Assembly (NCBI GenBank): GCA_963666705.2
Contig: CAXXKO010000017.1
Location: 306,487 to 370,486, forward strand
Source: G963666705 sp963666705
Lineage (GTDB): Bacteria; Pseudomonadota; Alphaproteobacteria; CADEGL01
Length of the DNA stretch: 64,000 nucleotides
Reading direction: 5' to 3'
The translations under genes were made by a program, and so were the position numbers. Under the pieces are notes generated by a model, which did no database searches, was not told the origin of the DNA, and was given only the letters and a program-made list of their open reading frames with translations. Positions 52,291 through 60,635 of this stretch are shown here, in pieces. The number at the start of each line of letters is the position of its first letter. Within the stretch, counting starts at the first letter, position 1.

Positions 52291-52953
52291 ATGTCCCGTC
52301 TCGTCGAATTGAGCCGCGTCATTGCCGATGGCATGGGCGGCATCAGCCCGCGATTCGCGGTCCGCGTCGGGACCTTCCAGACCCGGGAGGAAAGCGCCCG
52401 CGGCTTCGGCGGTGCATGCGCTTTCGAGACCTCGGAGGTCGCCTTCCAGGTGGCGGTCGGCAGCTATATCGATTCGCCCCACGCGCGCGACGAAGAGGGT
52501 CGCGACATCGCCGAGATCGGCATCGAGGAGCTGGTCAACCCCGGCCTCCTGCTCGATATGCGCCACCTCCCGCCGCGTCATGCGATTCAGCCCTCGGACC
52601 TGCCGGCGGCGGCGGATTACGCGGGCCGGGCCGTGCTGTTCGATTTCGGCTGGGCCGCCCATTGGGGCACGCCCCGATACGACGAGCACCCCTTCCTCAC
52701 CCATGCGGCCGTCGAGTTCCTGATCGCGCGCGGCGTGCGCGTGGTGGCGGTCGATTGCCGCAGCCCCGACGACCCCGCGGAGATGACCAAGCCGGCCCAC
52801 ACCCTGTGTCTGCGCCGGGGCATCTTCATCGTCGAGAACCTGATCGATCTCGACCGGCTCCACGGCCACGCGTTCCGCTTCTTCGCGGTGCCGCTGCGGG
52901 TACGGGACGCCACGTCCTTCCCCGTCAGGGCCTTCGCCGAGATCGCGGAGTAG
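52291..52953 (+). CDS. Cyclase/kynurenine-formamidase family protein with altered metal site
   Basis: A 220-residue protein of the cyclase (PF04199-type) family. It has LSRVIADGMGG at the start, IDSPHARDEEGRDIAEIGIEEL and VAVDCRSPDDP. In active kynurenine formamidases the metal site is HxGTHxDxPxH; here the matching stretch is VAVGSYIDSPHA, so the first two His are replaced by Val and Tyr. It may have a different activity or none. GAGGAGG lies upstream. Followed 4 bp later by cobT. Confidence 0.8.
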   Translation: MSRLVELSRVIADGMGGISPRFAVRVGTFQTREESARGFGGACAFETSEVAFQVAVGSYIDSPHARDEEGRDIAEIGIEELVNPGLLLDMRHLPPRHAIQPSDLPAAADYAGRAVLFDFGWAAHWGTPRYDEHPFLTHAAVEFLIARGVRVVAVDCRSPDDPAEMTKPAHTLCLRRGIFIVENLIDLDRLHGHAFRFFAVPLRVRDATSFPVRAFAEIAE

Positions 52954-52957
52954 CGCG

Positions 52958-53986
52958 GTGGGCGTGGCCGCGGACGAGCCCACCCTCGAGGAGATGCGCG
53001 CCCTCCTGCGCGCCCTGCCCGGGCCGGACGAAGAGGCGGCGGCGGCGGCGGCGGCGCGCGAGGCGGTGCTGACCAAGCCCCCCGGCGCCCTCGGCCGATT
53101 GGAGGAGCTGAGCGCCTGGCTCGCCACCTGGCAGGGGCGCTACCCGCCCGCCATCGACCGGCCGCGCGCCTGCGTCTTCGCCGGCAACCACGGGGTGGCG
53201 GCGCGCGGCGTCTCGGCCTTCCCGGCCGCGGTCACCGCCCAGATGGTGCAAAACTTCATCGCCGGCGGCGCGGCCATCAACCAGCTCTGCGAGGCCGCGA
53301 ACGCGGACCTGCGGGTCTACGAGATGGACCTCGACACCCCGACCGAGGACTTCACCCAGGCGCCGGCCATGTCGGAGGTGGCGTGCGCCGGCGCCATGGC
53401 CTACGGCATGATGGCGGTCGAGCCCGGCATCGACCTCCTGTGCCTGGGTGAGATGGGGATCGCCAACACCACCGCCTCGGCGGCCCTCTGCAACGCCCTC
53501 TTCGGCGGCGAGGCCGGGGACTGGACCGGCCCCGGCACGGGTGTGACGGGGGATGCGCTCGAGGCCAAGCGGCGGGTCGTGGCCGAGGGTGTCGCCCACC
53601 ACGGGGACGCGCTCGGCGACCCCTTCGAGGCCCTGCGCCGCCTGGGCGGGCAGGAGATCGCGGCGATCGCGGGGGCGGTATTGGCGGCGCGCATGGGGCG
53701 GGTACCGGTGCTGCTCGACGGCTATACCACGACGGCCGCCGCCGCCGTCCTCGAGGTCGCGGCGCCCGGCGCCCTCGACCATTGCACGATCGCCCATTGC
53801 TCGGCCGAGCCGGGCCACCGCCGCCTTCTCGCGCGGCTCGGCAAGGCACCGCTCCTCGACCTCGGCATGCGCCTGGGCGAGGCTTCGGGGGCCGTGCTCG
53901 CCATCAGTATCCTGCGCTCGGCCGTGGCCTGCCACACGGGCATGGCCAGCTTCGCCGAGGCGGGCGTCAGCGGCAAGGATGGCTAG
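52958..53986 (+). CDS. cobT: Nicotinate-nucleotide-dimethylbenzimidazole phosphoribosyltransferase
   Basis: Forms alpha-ribazole-5'-phosphate from DMB and NaMN for the lower ligand. 342 residues: TKPPGALGRLEELSAWLATWQ, VFAGNHGVAARGVSAFP, CLGEMGIANTTASAALCNAL and LLDLGMRLGEASGAVLA with the catalytic Glu. GTG/ATG context is not critical; 52958 follows the previous stop by 4 bp. The stop TAG lies in CTAG, in which palindromic element D sits. Confidence 0.95.
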   Translation: MGVAADEPTLEEMRALLRALPGPDEEAAAAAAAREAVLTKPPGALGRLEELSAWLATWQGRYPPAIDRPRACVFAGNHGVAARGVSAFPAAVTAQMVQNFIAGGAAINQLCEAANADLRVYEMDLDTPTEDFTQAPAMSEVACAGAMAYGMMAVEPGIDLLCLGEMGIANTTASAALCNALFGGEAGDWTGPGTGVTGDALEAKRRVVAEGVAHHGDALGDPFEALRRLGGQEIAAIAGAVLAARMGRVPVLLDGYTTTAAAAVLEVAAPGALDHCTIAHCSAEPGHRRLLARLGKAPLLDLGMRLGEASGAVLAISILRSAVACHTGMASFAEAGVSGKDG

Positions 53987-54248
53987 TACCCACTTTCATA
54001 ATTCCGTGTGCCATACGACGGCGCCCCGAGGTTCCTGGCTAGGAGCGTGGCGCGCCGTGATGCCGGGGCATCACAAGCGATACGCGACGACGTCCGGGGG
54101 CCTCGGGGCGCCGCCCACCGGGTCGCTTTTCCCGCCCCCTCGGGGTGTCGGGGATGCTTGACGATGCCCCGGCATCGCCGGCGCACCCCCTCCTACCGAG
54201 GAGACGGGAAAAGCGATCGTATGGCACACGGAATTATGAAAGTGGGTA
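53987..54248. repeat. CTAG-flanked palindromic element, copy D (262 bp)
   Basis: Full-length and in the same orientation as copy A, with CTAG at 53983-53986 (cobT stop) and 54249-54252. Both hairpin arms are present. It differs from copy A by scattered substitutions only. Confidence 0.9.
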
Positions 54249-54252
54249 CTAG

Positions 54253-54562
54253 AGCGCGCCCACAAGCCGGCGCGCACCTCCGGCCCGGCGCCGGGTCCTT
54301 GGGCCGGCTCTATGCCGGCCGGCATCGGCCGATTCTCGTGCACCTGTCGCCCGAGGTGGCGGAGCGTATGCCGCTTTTCCTCGCCGACTGGCCGTACGAG
54401 GCCGCGGGCGAGCCGGCCGATGCGCCGGCGATCACCGTCGCGGCGACCGCGGCCGGCTACCGGCTGACGAAGGCCAATGGCGAGAGCGACGACATCTCCC
54501 ACGTCCTCGACACGGCCAACCGCGTGGTGGGCGCCCTGATCGAGGCCTTCGTCGCGCAGGCC
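54253..54562 (+). pseudogene. 5' remnant of a gene, possibly HprK-like kinase, cut by IS21
   Basis: An open frame reads HRPILVHLSPEVAERMPLFL, then ADWPYEAAGEPADAPAI, GYRLTKANGESDDISH and DTANRVVGALIEAFVAQA, and is cut exactly at the left end of the IS21 element. No start codon is certain. The pattern resembles the N-terminal region of HPr-kinase-like proteins of polysaccharide clusters, by recollection and context only. The kinase domain itself is missing from the window. Confidence 0.45.
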
Positions 54563-54753
54563 TGTCAATGGCGGAGCAAAAAGGGACCACCTCGGCGGTG
54601 TAAGAAGGGACCGCTTGGCGGCTGCGGGCTTGTCCCCGTAGTCCACGGGAGGGCCCCGCGCGCGACGCGGCGTGCCCTCAACAGGCTGACGCGGCGGCGC
54701 GCGCGGGAGGGACCTGTGGGCCCACGGGGTCAAGCGTGGGCTGGGTGGTCGGT

Positions 54754-55518
54754 TCAGTTAGCAGTCGGGGTTTGACGCCTGCGGCTCTGGTTGAGCCTGT
54801 AGCTGTCACCGTTCATCTCGAGGATGTTGACGTGGTGGGTGAGGCGATCGAGGAGCGCGCCGGTGAGGCGCTCGGAGCCGAACACCTCGGTCCATTCGTC
54901 GAAGGGCAGATTGGTGGTGACCAGGGTCGAGCCCCGCTCGTAGCGTTGGCTGAACACCTCGAACAACAGCTCGGCGCCGGTCTTCGACAGCGGCACGAAG
55001 CCGAGTTCGTCGACGATCAGAAGCTTGTAGGTGGCGAGCTTCTTCTGGAACCTCAGCAGCTGCTTGTCATCGCGGGCCTCGATGAGTTCGTGGACCAGCG
55101 CGGCGGCGGTGATGAAGCCGACCGAGAGGCCCTTCTGGCAGGCCGCCAGGCCGAGACCGAGGGCGATGTGGGTCTTGCCGGTCCCACTGTTGCCGAGCGC
55201 GATGAGGTTCTCGCGGCGCTCGATGTACTCGCAGCGGGCCAGCTCCAGGACCAGCGCCTTGTTGAGCGAGGGGATGACCTTGAAGTCGAAGCTGTCGAGG
55301 CTCTTGACCACGGGGAAGCGCGCCGCCTTGATGCGCCGCTCGACCATGCGGCGCTCGCGGTCGATCAGCTCGAGCTCGGCGAGTCTCAACAGGTAGCGGA
55401 CGTGATCGACGCCTTCCGAGGCGCACTGCCGGGCGATCTTGTCGTACTCGCGCAGGAAGGTCGGCAGCTTCAGCGTCTCGAGGTGGTGGGCGAGCAGCAC
55501 TTGCGGTGTGTCGGTCAT
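54754..55518 (-). CDS. istB: IS21 helper ATPase IstB
   Basis: A DnaA/DnaC-like AAA+ ATPase that regulates strand transfer by the IS21 transposase. P-loop GNSGTGKTHIALGLGL near residue 105, Walker B LLIVDELGFVPLS, arginine-rich C-terminus. ATG 55518 (MTDTPQVLL) overlaps the istA stop, giving 254 residues. Confidence 0.95.
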   Translation of the reverse strand: MTDTPQVLLAHHLETLKLPTFLREYDKIARQCASEGVDHVRYLLRLAELELIDRERRMVERRIKAARFPVVKSLDSFDFKVIPSLNKALVLELARCEYIERRENLIALGNSGTGKTHIALGLGLAACQKGLSVGFITAAALVHELIEARDDKQLLRFQKKLATYKLLIVDELGFVPLSKTGAELLFEVFSQRYERGSTLVTTNLPFDEWTEVFGSERLTGALLDRLTHHVNILEMNGDSYRLNQSRRRQTPTAN

Positions 55519-57014
55519 GCGCCGAGCCCCGACAGCAGGCTCATGTACGACTTGGCGGACGTCATCGCGACCCGGGCGCGCGGCAGATACGGATAGACGT
55601 CGAGGTTGAGCCTGGGCGGCCGCCGCTCGATGCGGCACAGTACCAGGTGCTTCACCGCATCAAAGCCGATTGCGCCGAGCCGCAGGGCGTCGCCGACCGC
55701 ACCCTCGACCTCCTCGAGCCGGAAGGTCTCCAGTAGACGGAGCACCTGGACGTACTCGCGCTTGCCTGCCTTGCCCATACGAGCTTCGAGGAGCCGCCGC
55801 AGAGTGATGAAGGCCTCGGGCAGGTCCCAGCCCGCCAATGGCGCGGCCTGGTCGAGGGCGCCGATCTTCTGCTCGATCAAGGGCAGGTAATGCAGCGGGT
55901 CGAAGATCAGGTCCTCGCTGTCGTAGGACCGGCGGTGCCGGGCGATCACCTCGGCCCCGCAGCTGATCACCACCTCATCGACGTAGCCCCGGATGAGCAC
56001 CTCACGGTGGCCGTAGGCCACGGGCACGGAATAGTCGTTGCTGCGGTAACGCACCAGCGACAGCGAACTCGCCCGTCCAGGGCGCTTATCGCAGGCATCA
56101 TAGGGAGCAGGCGGCAATGGCAAGAGAACTTGACGATCCCGCTCGAGACGCTCGCCGATGGTCTCCTTGTGGCCCCGCAGCCGCGCCGCCTGGCGCCGGC
56201 GGCACTGTTCGGCGAGAGCATCGTTGAGGGCCGCGAAGCTCTCGGCACGCGGGACGGGGACCAGGAAGTTCCGCCGGATGAAGCCGACCAGTCCCTCGAC
56301 CTTGCCCTTGTCGTTGCCCTTGCCCGGCCGGCCGAACCTGTCCTCGAACAGATAGTGGGACTGAAGCTCCGTGAAGACGCGCGTTCGCTGCCGCTTCCCA
56401 TCGCCCAGGATCCGGGCAACCGCCAGCTTGGTGTTGTCGTACAGGATGGATCGGGGGACGCCGCCGAAGAAGGCAAACGCCGCGTTGTGGCCATCGCAGA
56501 ATGCTTCGGTCGTCTCCGCCGGATAGGCCGCAACAAAGCAACCATCACTGTGGGGAAGGTCGAAGGCAAGGAAGTGGATCTTCCGTAACGCGCCGCCGAT
56601 CACCGCCATCGCTTCGCCGAAGTCCGCCTGGGCGTGACCGGGGGAATGGGAGAGTGGCACGAACACCTCACGCGACCGAAGCCCCTGCTCACGAACGTAG
56701 TCCTTCACGATGGTGTAGCCGCCCGTGAAACCGTACTCGTCCCGGAGGCGGTCGAAGATGCGCTTCGCAGTGTGCCGTTGCTTGCGGTGGCTGGTCCGAT
56801 CGTCTTCCAAGATCCGATCGATGATTCCCGTGAACGGACCCAGCTTTGGCCGCCTCGGCGGCGCGCTTCGGCGATACCCTGGCGGCACCGAGAACGACAG
56901 CATCTTACGGACCGTCTTGCGGTCTACACCAAACACCCGCGAGGCCTCGCGGGTGCTCATCCCCTCGACATGACACGCCCGCCGAACCCGTGCGTACAAC
57001 TCCACCCGATACAT
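55515..57014 (-). CDS. istA: IS21 transposase IstA
   Basis: A 499-residue DDE transposase. N-terminal HTH (MSTREASRVFGVDRKTVRKM), DDE core with D in PGHAQADFGEAMAV, D in SILYDNTKLAVARI and E in NDKGKVEGLVGFIRRNF, then the C-terminal Mu-transposase-like part. ATG 57014 (MYRVELYARV) is the family start. The frame is intact. Confidence 0.95.
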   Translation of the reverse strand: MYRVELYARVRRACHVEGMSTREASRVFGVDRKTVRKMLSFSVPPGYRRSAPPRRPKLGPFTGIIDRILEDDRTSHRKQRHTAKRIFDRLRDEYGFTGGYTIVKDYVREQGLRSREVFVPLSHSPGHAQADFGEAMAVIGGALRKIHFLAFDLPHSDGCFVAAYPAETTEAFCDGHNAAFAFFGGVPRSILYDNTKLAVARILGDGKRQRTRVFTELQSHYLFEDRFGRPGKGNDKGKVEGLVGFIRRNFLVPVPRAESFAALNDALAEQCRRRQAARLRGHKETIGERLERDRQVLLPLPPAPYDACDKRPGRASSLSLVRYRSNDYSVPVAYGHREVLIRGYVDEVVISCGAEVIARHRRSYDSEDLIFDPLHYLPLIEQKIGALDQAAPLAGWDLPEAFITLRRLLEARMGKAGKREYVQVLRLLETFRLEEVEGAVGDALRLGAIGFDAVKHLVLCRIERRPPRLNLDVYPYLPRARVAMTSAKSYMSLLSGLGA

Positions 57015-57132
57015 CCCCCCCGCCTTCCAGTCAGAGCAACCCTGACAGAAGGCTATACGCGGTCCCATTTTGGTCCGCCGCAGCCGGATCGACCGGCCGC
57101 TTCAGTGGGGGATTATTGCTCTGCCGTTCTCA

Positions 57133-57793
57133 CGACCTCCTGTCGGAGATGCATGGGCTCATCCTGGCGGACGCGGCCACATCGGACGCCGAGCGCCGCG
57201 TCGTCGTCTATCTCGGCGATTATGTGGATCGTGGCCTCGAATCGCGTCAAGTGGTCGACCTGCTGTTGGACGAGCCGCTTCAGGGCTTCGAGTCCGTCTA
57301 CCTCAAGGGTAATCACGAAGAGTTCATGCTCGTCTTCCTCGAGGATACGGGCGTCGGCACCGGCTGGCTCAACAACGGCGGCAACGCCACCCTCTACAGC
57401 TACGGCGTGGGTCTGGGCGAGGCCGCCGGCATGGCCGAGCGCCTCGAGGCGGCCCGGGTCGACCTCGCGAGCAAGTTGCCGCCGCGACATCTGGGTTTTC
57501 TCGGCTCGCTGCGCCTGACCCATGAGGAGGGTGATTACCTGTTCGTCCATGCCGGCATCCGGCCCGGCATCCCCCTCGAGCACTAGCAGGAGGAGGACAT
57601 CTTGTGGATTCGCGACGATTTCCTCGATTCGACGCGCGACCACGGCAAGATCATCGTCCACGGCCACTCCATCACGACAGATCCCGAGGTCCTGCCCAAC
57701 CGCATCGGCATCGACACCGGCGCGTTCGGGAGCGGCACGCTGACCTGCCTCGTGCTCGAGGGGGCGGAGCGCGAATTCCTGTTGACCCGCTGA
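57133..57793 (+). pseudogene. Metallophosphoesterase remnant, N-terminally truncated and with an in-frame TAG
   Basis: Serine/threonine-phosphatase-like metallophosphoesterase. The frame starts at the IS21 end, so the first metal motif (DxH) is gone. DLLSEMHGLI, YLGDYVDRG, YLKGNHEEFML and LFVHAGIRPGIPLEH remain. The TAG at 57584-57586 interrupts the frame, after which QEEDILWIRDDFLDS and VHGHSITTDPEVLPN continue to the normal end. Two independent lesions mark it as a pseudogene. Confidence 0.85.
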
Positions 57794-57830
57794 CACCGGC
57801 ATGGGCCGGTCGCGCGCCGGGGGGAGCGAC

Positions 57831-58904
57831 ATGACGACCAGCTTCGAGGGCGCCGGCGTCTGGGCGCTTATCACCGACCCCGCGGGGTTCACGCCGCCCG
57901 CCGACCCGGCCGCCCTGGACGCCGCCGCCGGCCGGCTCGCCGACATCGTCTCGCCGGCCTTCGCGGCCCATCTGCTGGCGCCGGCCGCGGCCCGCCTCGG
58001 ACGGCCGCTGATCGATGGCGAGATGGTGGCGAAGAGCCTCCTCTTCAACCGCTTCACCCGTCACGTGCATATCCGCTGGGCGCGGGAGATCGCCGAGGCG
58101 GGACTCGATTGCGTCTACATCAAGGGCTTCGCGAATGCCCACACGCTATATGACGACCCGGACGCACGCGTCACGGGCGACCTCGACCTCGTCGTGCGGC
58201 GCGACGGGCTCGACCGCCTGGTGGCGTGCCTGGGGGACAGGGGCTTTGCCTTTGGCGCCGGCGCGGGGAAGCGGTGGGGTTTCATCTCGGATGCGAGCTA
58301 CGTGCCGTTCGTCTCCGCCGACGGGGCCTGCAACCTCGACATCCATATGGAACCGGACAGCTATCCCCTCTATCGCGGCCTCGACGCGGCGGCCCTCTTC
58401 GCGGAGAGCCGGATGGCGCGGGCGGGCGACCTCGACATTCGCGTGCCGTGCCCCGAACACGTGCTCGCCCTCTCGATCTCGAACGCGGCCAAGGACAAGC
58501 TGGGGCCCTTCGCCGTCAAGAAGGCGATCGACGCCATCTTCCTGTTGCGCCGGCCCGAGGGGCTCGACTGGGCGCGCCTGGACGCGCTGCTCGGCCGCGC
58601 CCGGCTGCGGCGGCCGGCGCGTGCCTTCTTCGCCCTCCTCATGGGGCTCGGGCTGCCTCGGGGCCTCGTCCCGGCGCCCATGGCGCGCCCGCCGGGCGGC
58701 CTCGCGGCGGCGGAGCTCGCGCGCGCGCTCATCTCATGGCGGTCGCTCTTCCCCGGCGAAGCGGGGCTCGGCGCCACTTTCCGCCGGGAGGTCCTGTTGT
58801 GCGCGGACCTGCCGACGGCCATCCACAACAACTGGCTGCGGATTCGCGGCCTCGTGCGCCCGGCCAGCAGGACGCCCCGGGAAGCGGCCATTTCAGGAGA
58901 ATGA
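57831..58904 (+). CDS. Nucleotidyltransferase family protein (NTP_transf_5-like)
   Basis: A 357-residue protein whose centre YIKGFANAHTLYDDPDARVT leads to GDLDLVVRRDGLDRLV, a nucleotidyltransferase-like GDLD metal pair. The rest (LDIHMEPDSYPLYRGLD, LALSISNAAKDKLGPFAVKK) matches uncharacterised nucleotidyltransferases that sit with HPr-kinase-like genes in capsule or exopolysaccharide loci. ATG 57831 follows GGGGGAG. Substrate unknown. Confidence 0.75.
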   Translation: MTTSFEGAGVWALITDPAGFTPPADPAALDAAAGRLADIVSPAFAAHLLAPAAARLGRPLIDGEMVAKSLLFNRFTRHVHIRWAREIAEAGLDCVYIKGFANAHTLYDDPDARVTGDLDLVVRRDGLDRLVACLGDRGFAFGAGAGKRWGFISDASYVPFVSADGACNLDIHMEPDSYPLYRGLDAAALFAESRMARAGDLDIRVPCPEHVLALSISNAAKDKLGPFAVKKAIDAIFLLRRPEGLDWARLDALLGRARLRRPARAFFALLMGLGLPRGLVPAPMARPPGGLAAAELARALISWRSLFPGEAGLGATFRREVLLCADLPTAIHNNWLRIRGLVRPASRTPREAAISGE

Positions 58905-58947
58905 ATCTTGCCGTATATCAAAGGTTTATCGTGAAGTTGGACGAGCG

Positions 58948-59700
58948 ATGACGGGGTCGGTTACCACCGAGCGCTGGCAGAAGGCGCAGGCCTCCGAGCG
59001 GCGCTATTGGGATGGCCTCGATGTCGCGGAGCTCCTGCGCATCTGCGCCGAGAAGCCTGCTTTCCTCAAGCTCCTGGACGGCGCCCGCCTCGCCGCCCTC
59101 TTCGACGGCAAATCGGTGCTGGAGATCGGCTGCGGGCCGCTGGGCATGAGTGTCGCTTCCTTCTACGCTGGCAAGGACCGGGTCGCCCGTCTGGTCAAGG
59201 CGGAGCCGCTGGCCCGAGTGCGGCTGGCCAGGACCGGCGCCGCCGGGGCGTCGTGGGCGGCGCCTTTCGTCGCCTGGGTGGATGCACTGACCGACGAGGG
59301 GACCTTTCACCAGGCCGCCGGCGAGGACCTCGCCTTCGAGGGCGAGTTCGACACGGTCGTCACCTACAACGTCCTCGACCACGTGCGCGACCCGCTCGCC
59401 ATACTCCGCAACGCCCACCGGGCGCTGCGCCCGGGCGGCGCCATCCTGGTCGGGGTCGATTGCCTTTCGAGCCTCGGCCGGCTGCGCTTCGAGCACCTGA
59501 CCCGTCGGCGCGCCAAGGGCACCATCCTCGTCGATGCCCACCCTTACACCTTCCTGCCGGGCCACGTGACGGGCATGATGTCGCGGGCCGGCTTCTCGGG
59601 CGTGGCGGCGTTCGGGCTGCCGGGCCGGCTCCGGCGGCTCGCCGGCAGCGGCTACAGGCCGGCCTTCGTCGGCTCGAAGACGGTGGGAGAGTCCGTATGA
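58948..59700 (+). CDS. SAM-dependent methyltransferase
   Basis: A class I methyltransferase of 250 residues. The SAM motif is VLEIGCGPLGMSVASFYAG, the acidic post-I segment is unusual, and VVTYNVLDHVRDPLAILRNA followed by RALRPGGAILVGVDC are the later motifs. ATG 58948 fits; its TGA overlaps the next ATG. Probably acts on a sugar or lipid intermediate of the surface-polysaccharide pathway, by context only. Confidence 0.82.
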   Translation: MTGSVTTERWQKAQASERRYWDGLDVAELLRICAEKPAFLKLLDGARLAALFDGKSVLEIGCGPLGMSVASFYAGKDRVARLVKAEPLARVRLARTGAAGASWAAPFVAWVDALTDEGTFHQAAGEDLAFEGEFDTVVTYNVLDHVRDPLAILRNAHRALRPGGAILVGVDCLSSLGRLRFEHLTRRRAKGTILVDAHPYTFLPGHVTGMMSRAGFSGVAAFGLPGRLRRLAGSGYRPAFVGSKTVGESV

Positions 59701-60635
59701 CGAGGCGCGTACTCGTGACCGGCGGCGCCGGCTTCATCGGCTCGCACTTGTGCGAGCGCCTCGTGGAGTCGGGGGCCGACGTGCTCGCGGTCGATAACTA
59801 CTTCACCGGGTCGAAGGCGAACATCGCTCCTCTGATGGGCCGGCCGACCTTCGAGGCCATGCGTCACGACGTCACCTTCCCGCTCTATGTGGAGGTCGAC
59901 GAGATCTACAACCTCGCCTGCCCGGCCTCGCCCATCCATTACCAGCGCGACCCCGTCCAGACGACCAAGACCAGCGTCCATGGCGCCATCAACATGCTCG
60001 GCCTGGCCAAGCGCGTGAAGGCGCGCATCCTTCAGGCCTCGACGAGCGAGGTCTACGGCGACCCGGCGGTCCATCCCCAGACCGAGGGCTATTGGGGCAA
60101 CGTCAATCCCATCGGCCCGCGGGCCTGCTACGACGAGGGCAAGCGCTGCGCCGAGACCCTGTTCTTCGACTATCACCGCCAGCACCGCCTCTCGATCCGC
60201 GTCGCGCGCATCTTCAATACCTACGGCCCGCGCATGCATCCCAAGGACGGGCGCGTGGTGTCCAACTTCATCGTCCAGGCCCTCGCGGGCGAGCCGATCA
60301 CCATCCATGGAGACGGCGGCCAGACGCGGGCCTTCTGCTATGTGGACGACCTGGTCGAGGGCCTCGTTCGGCTGATGGCCGCGCCGGACGAGCTGACGGG
60401 CCCGGTCAACCTCGGCAACCCGGGTGAGTTCACCATTCGAGAGCTGGCCGAGAAGGTCCTTTCGCTCACCGGCTCGAAGTCGAAGATCGAGCGCCTGCCC
60501 CTGCCGCCGGACGATCCCATGCAGCGCTGCCCCGACATATCCCTCGCCGCCCGGGCCCTCGACTGGCGGCCGACCATCCCCCTCGACGAGGGCCTGGCGC
60601 GGACCATCGACTATTTCAGGGCGTTGATGGCGTAA
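59697..60635 (+). CDS. UDP-glucuronate decarboxylase (UDP-xylose synthase)
   Basis: SDR-fold enzyme that converts UDP-glucuronate to UDP-xylose. 312 residues. NAD motif VLVTGGAGFIGSHLCERL, DNYFTGSKANI, LACPASPIHYQRDPVQTTKT, catalytic SEVYGDP and YDEGKRCAETL (YxxxK) closely match UXS enzymes. Overlaps the upstream methyltransferase by 4 bp and converges with the next gene by 25 bp. Confidence 0.93.
   Translation: MTRRVLVTGGAGFIGSHLCERLVESGADVLAVDNYFTGSKANIAPLMGRPTFEAMRHDVTFPLYVEVDEIYNLACPASPIHYQRDPVQTTKTSVHGAINMLGLAKRVKARILQASTSEVYGDPAVHPQTEGYWGNVNPIGPRACYDEGKRCAETLFFDYHRQHRLSIRVARIFNTYGPRMHPKDGRVVSNFIVQALAGEPITIHGDGGQTRAFCYVDDLVEGLVRLMAAPDELTGPVNLGNPGEFTIRELAEKVLSLTGSKSKIERLPLPPDDPMQRCPDISLAARALDWRPTIPLDEGLARTIDYFRALMA

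Larger units (their letters stand above)
54563..57132 (-). mobile_element. IS21-family insertion sequence
   Basis: A 2,570-bp element with ends TGTCAATGGCGGAGCAAAAA and (from outside) TGAGAACGGCAGAGCAATAA, and subterminal repeats with the GGGACC motif (54577-54630 and 57060-57080). It carries overlapping istA and istB. The flanking bases do not match (no target duplication), and each flank is a different truncated gene. Confidence 0.88.

Noticed and set aside
54558..57137. Target duplication around the IS21 element
   Set aside because: The bases outside the two ends do not match, which fits deletion rather than simple insertion.
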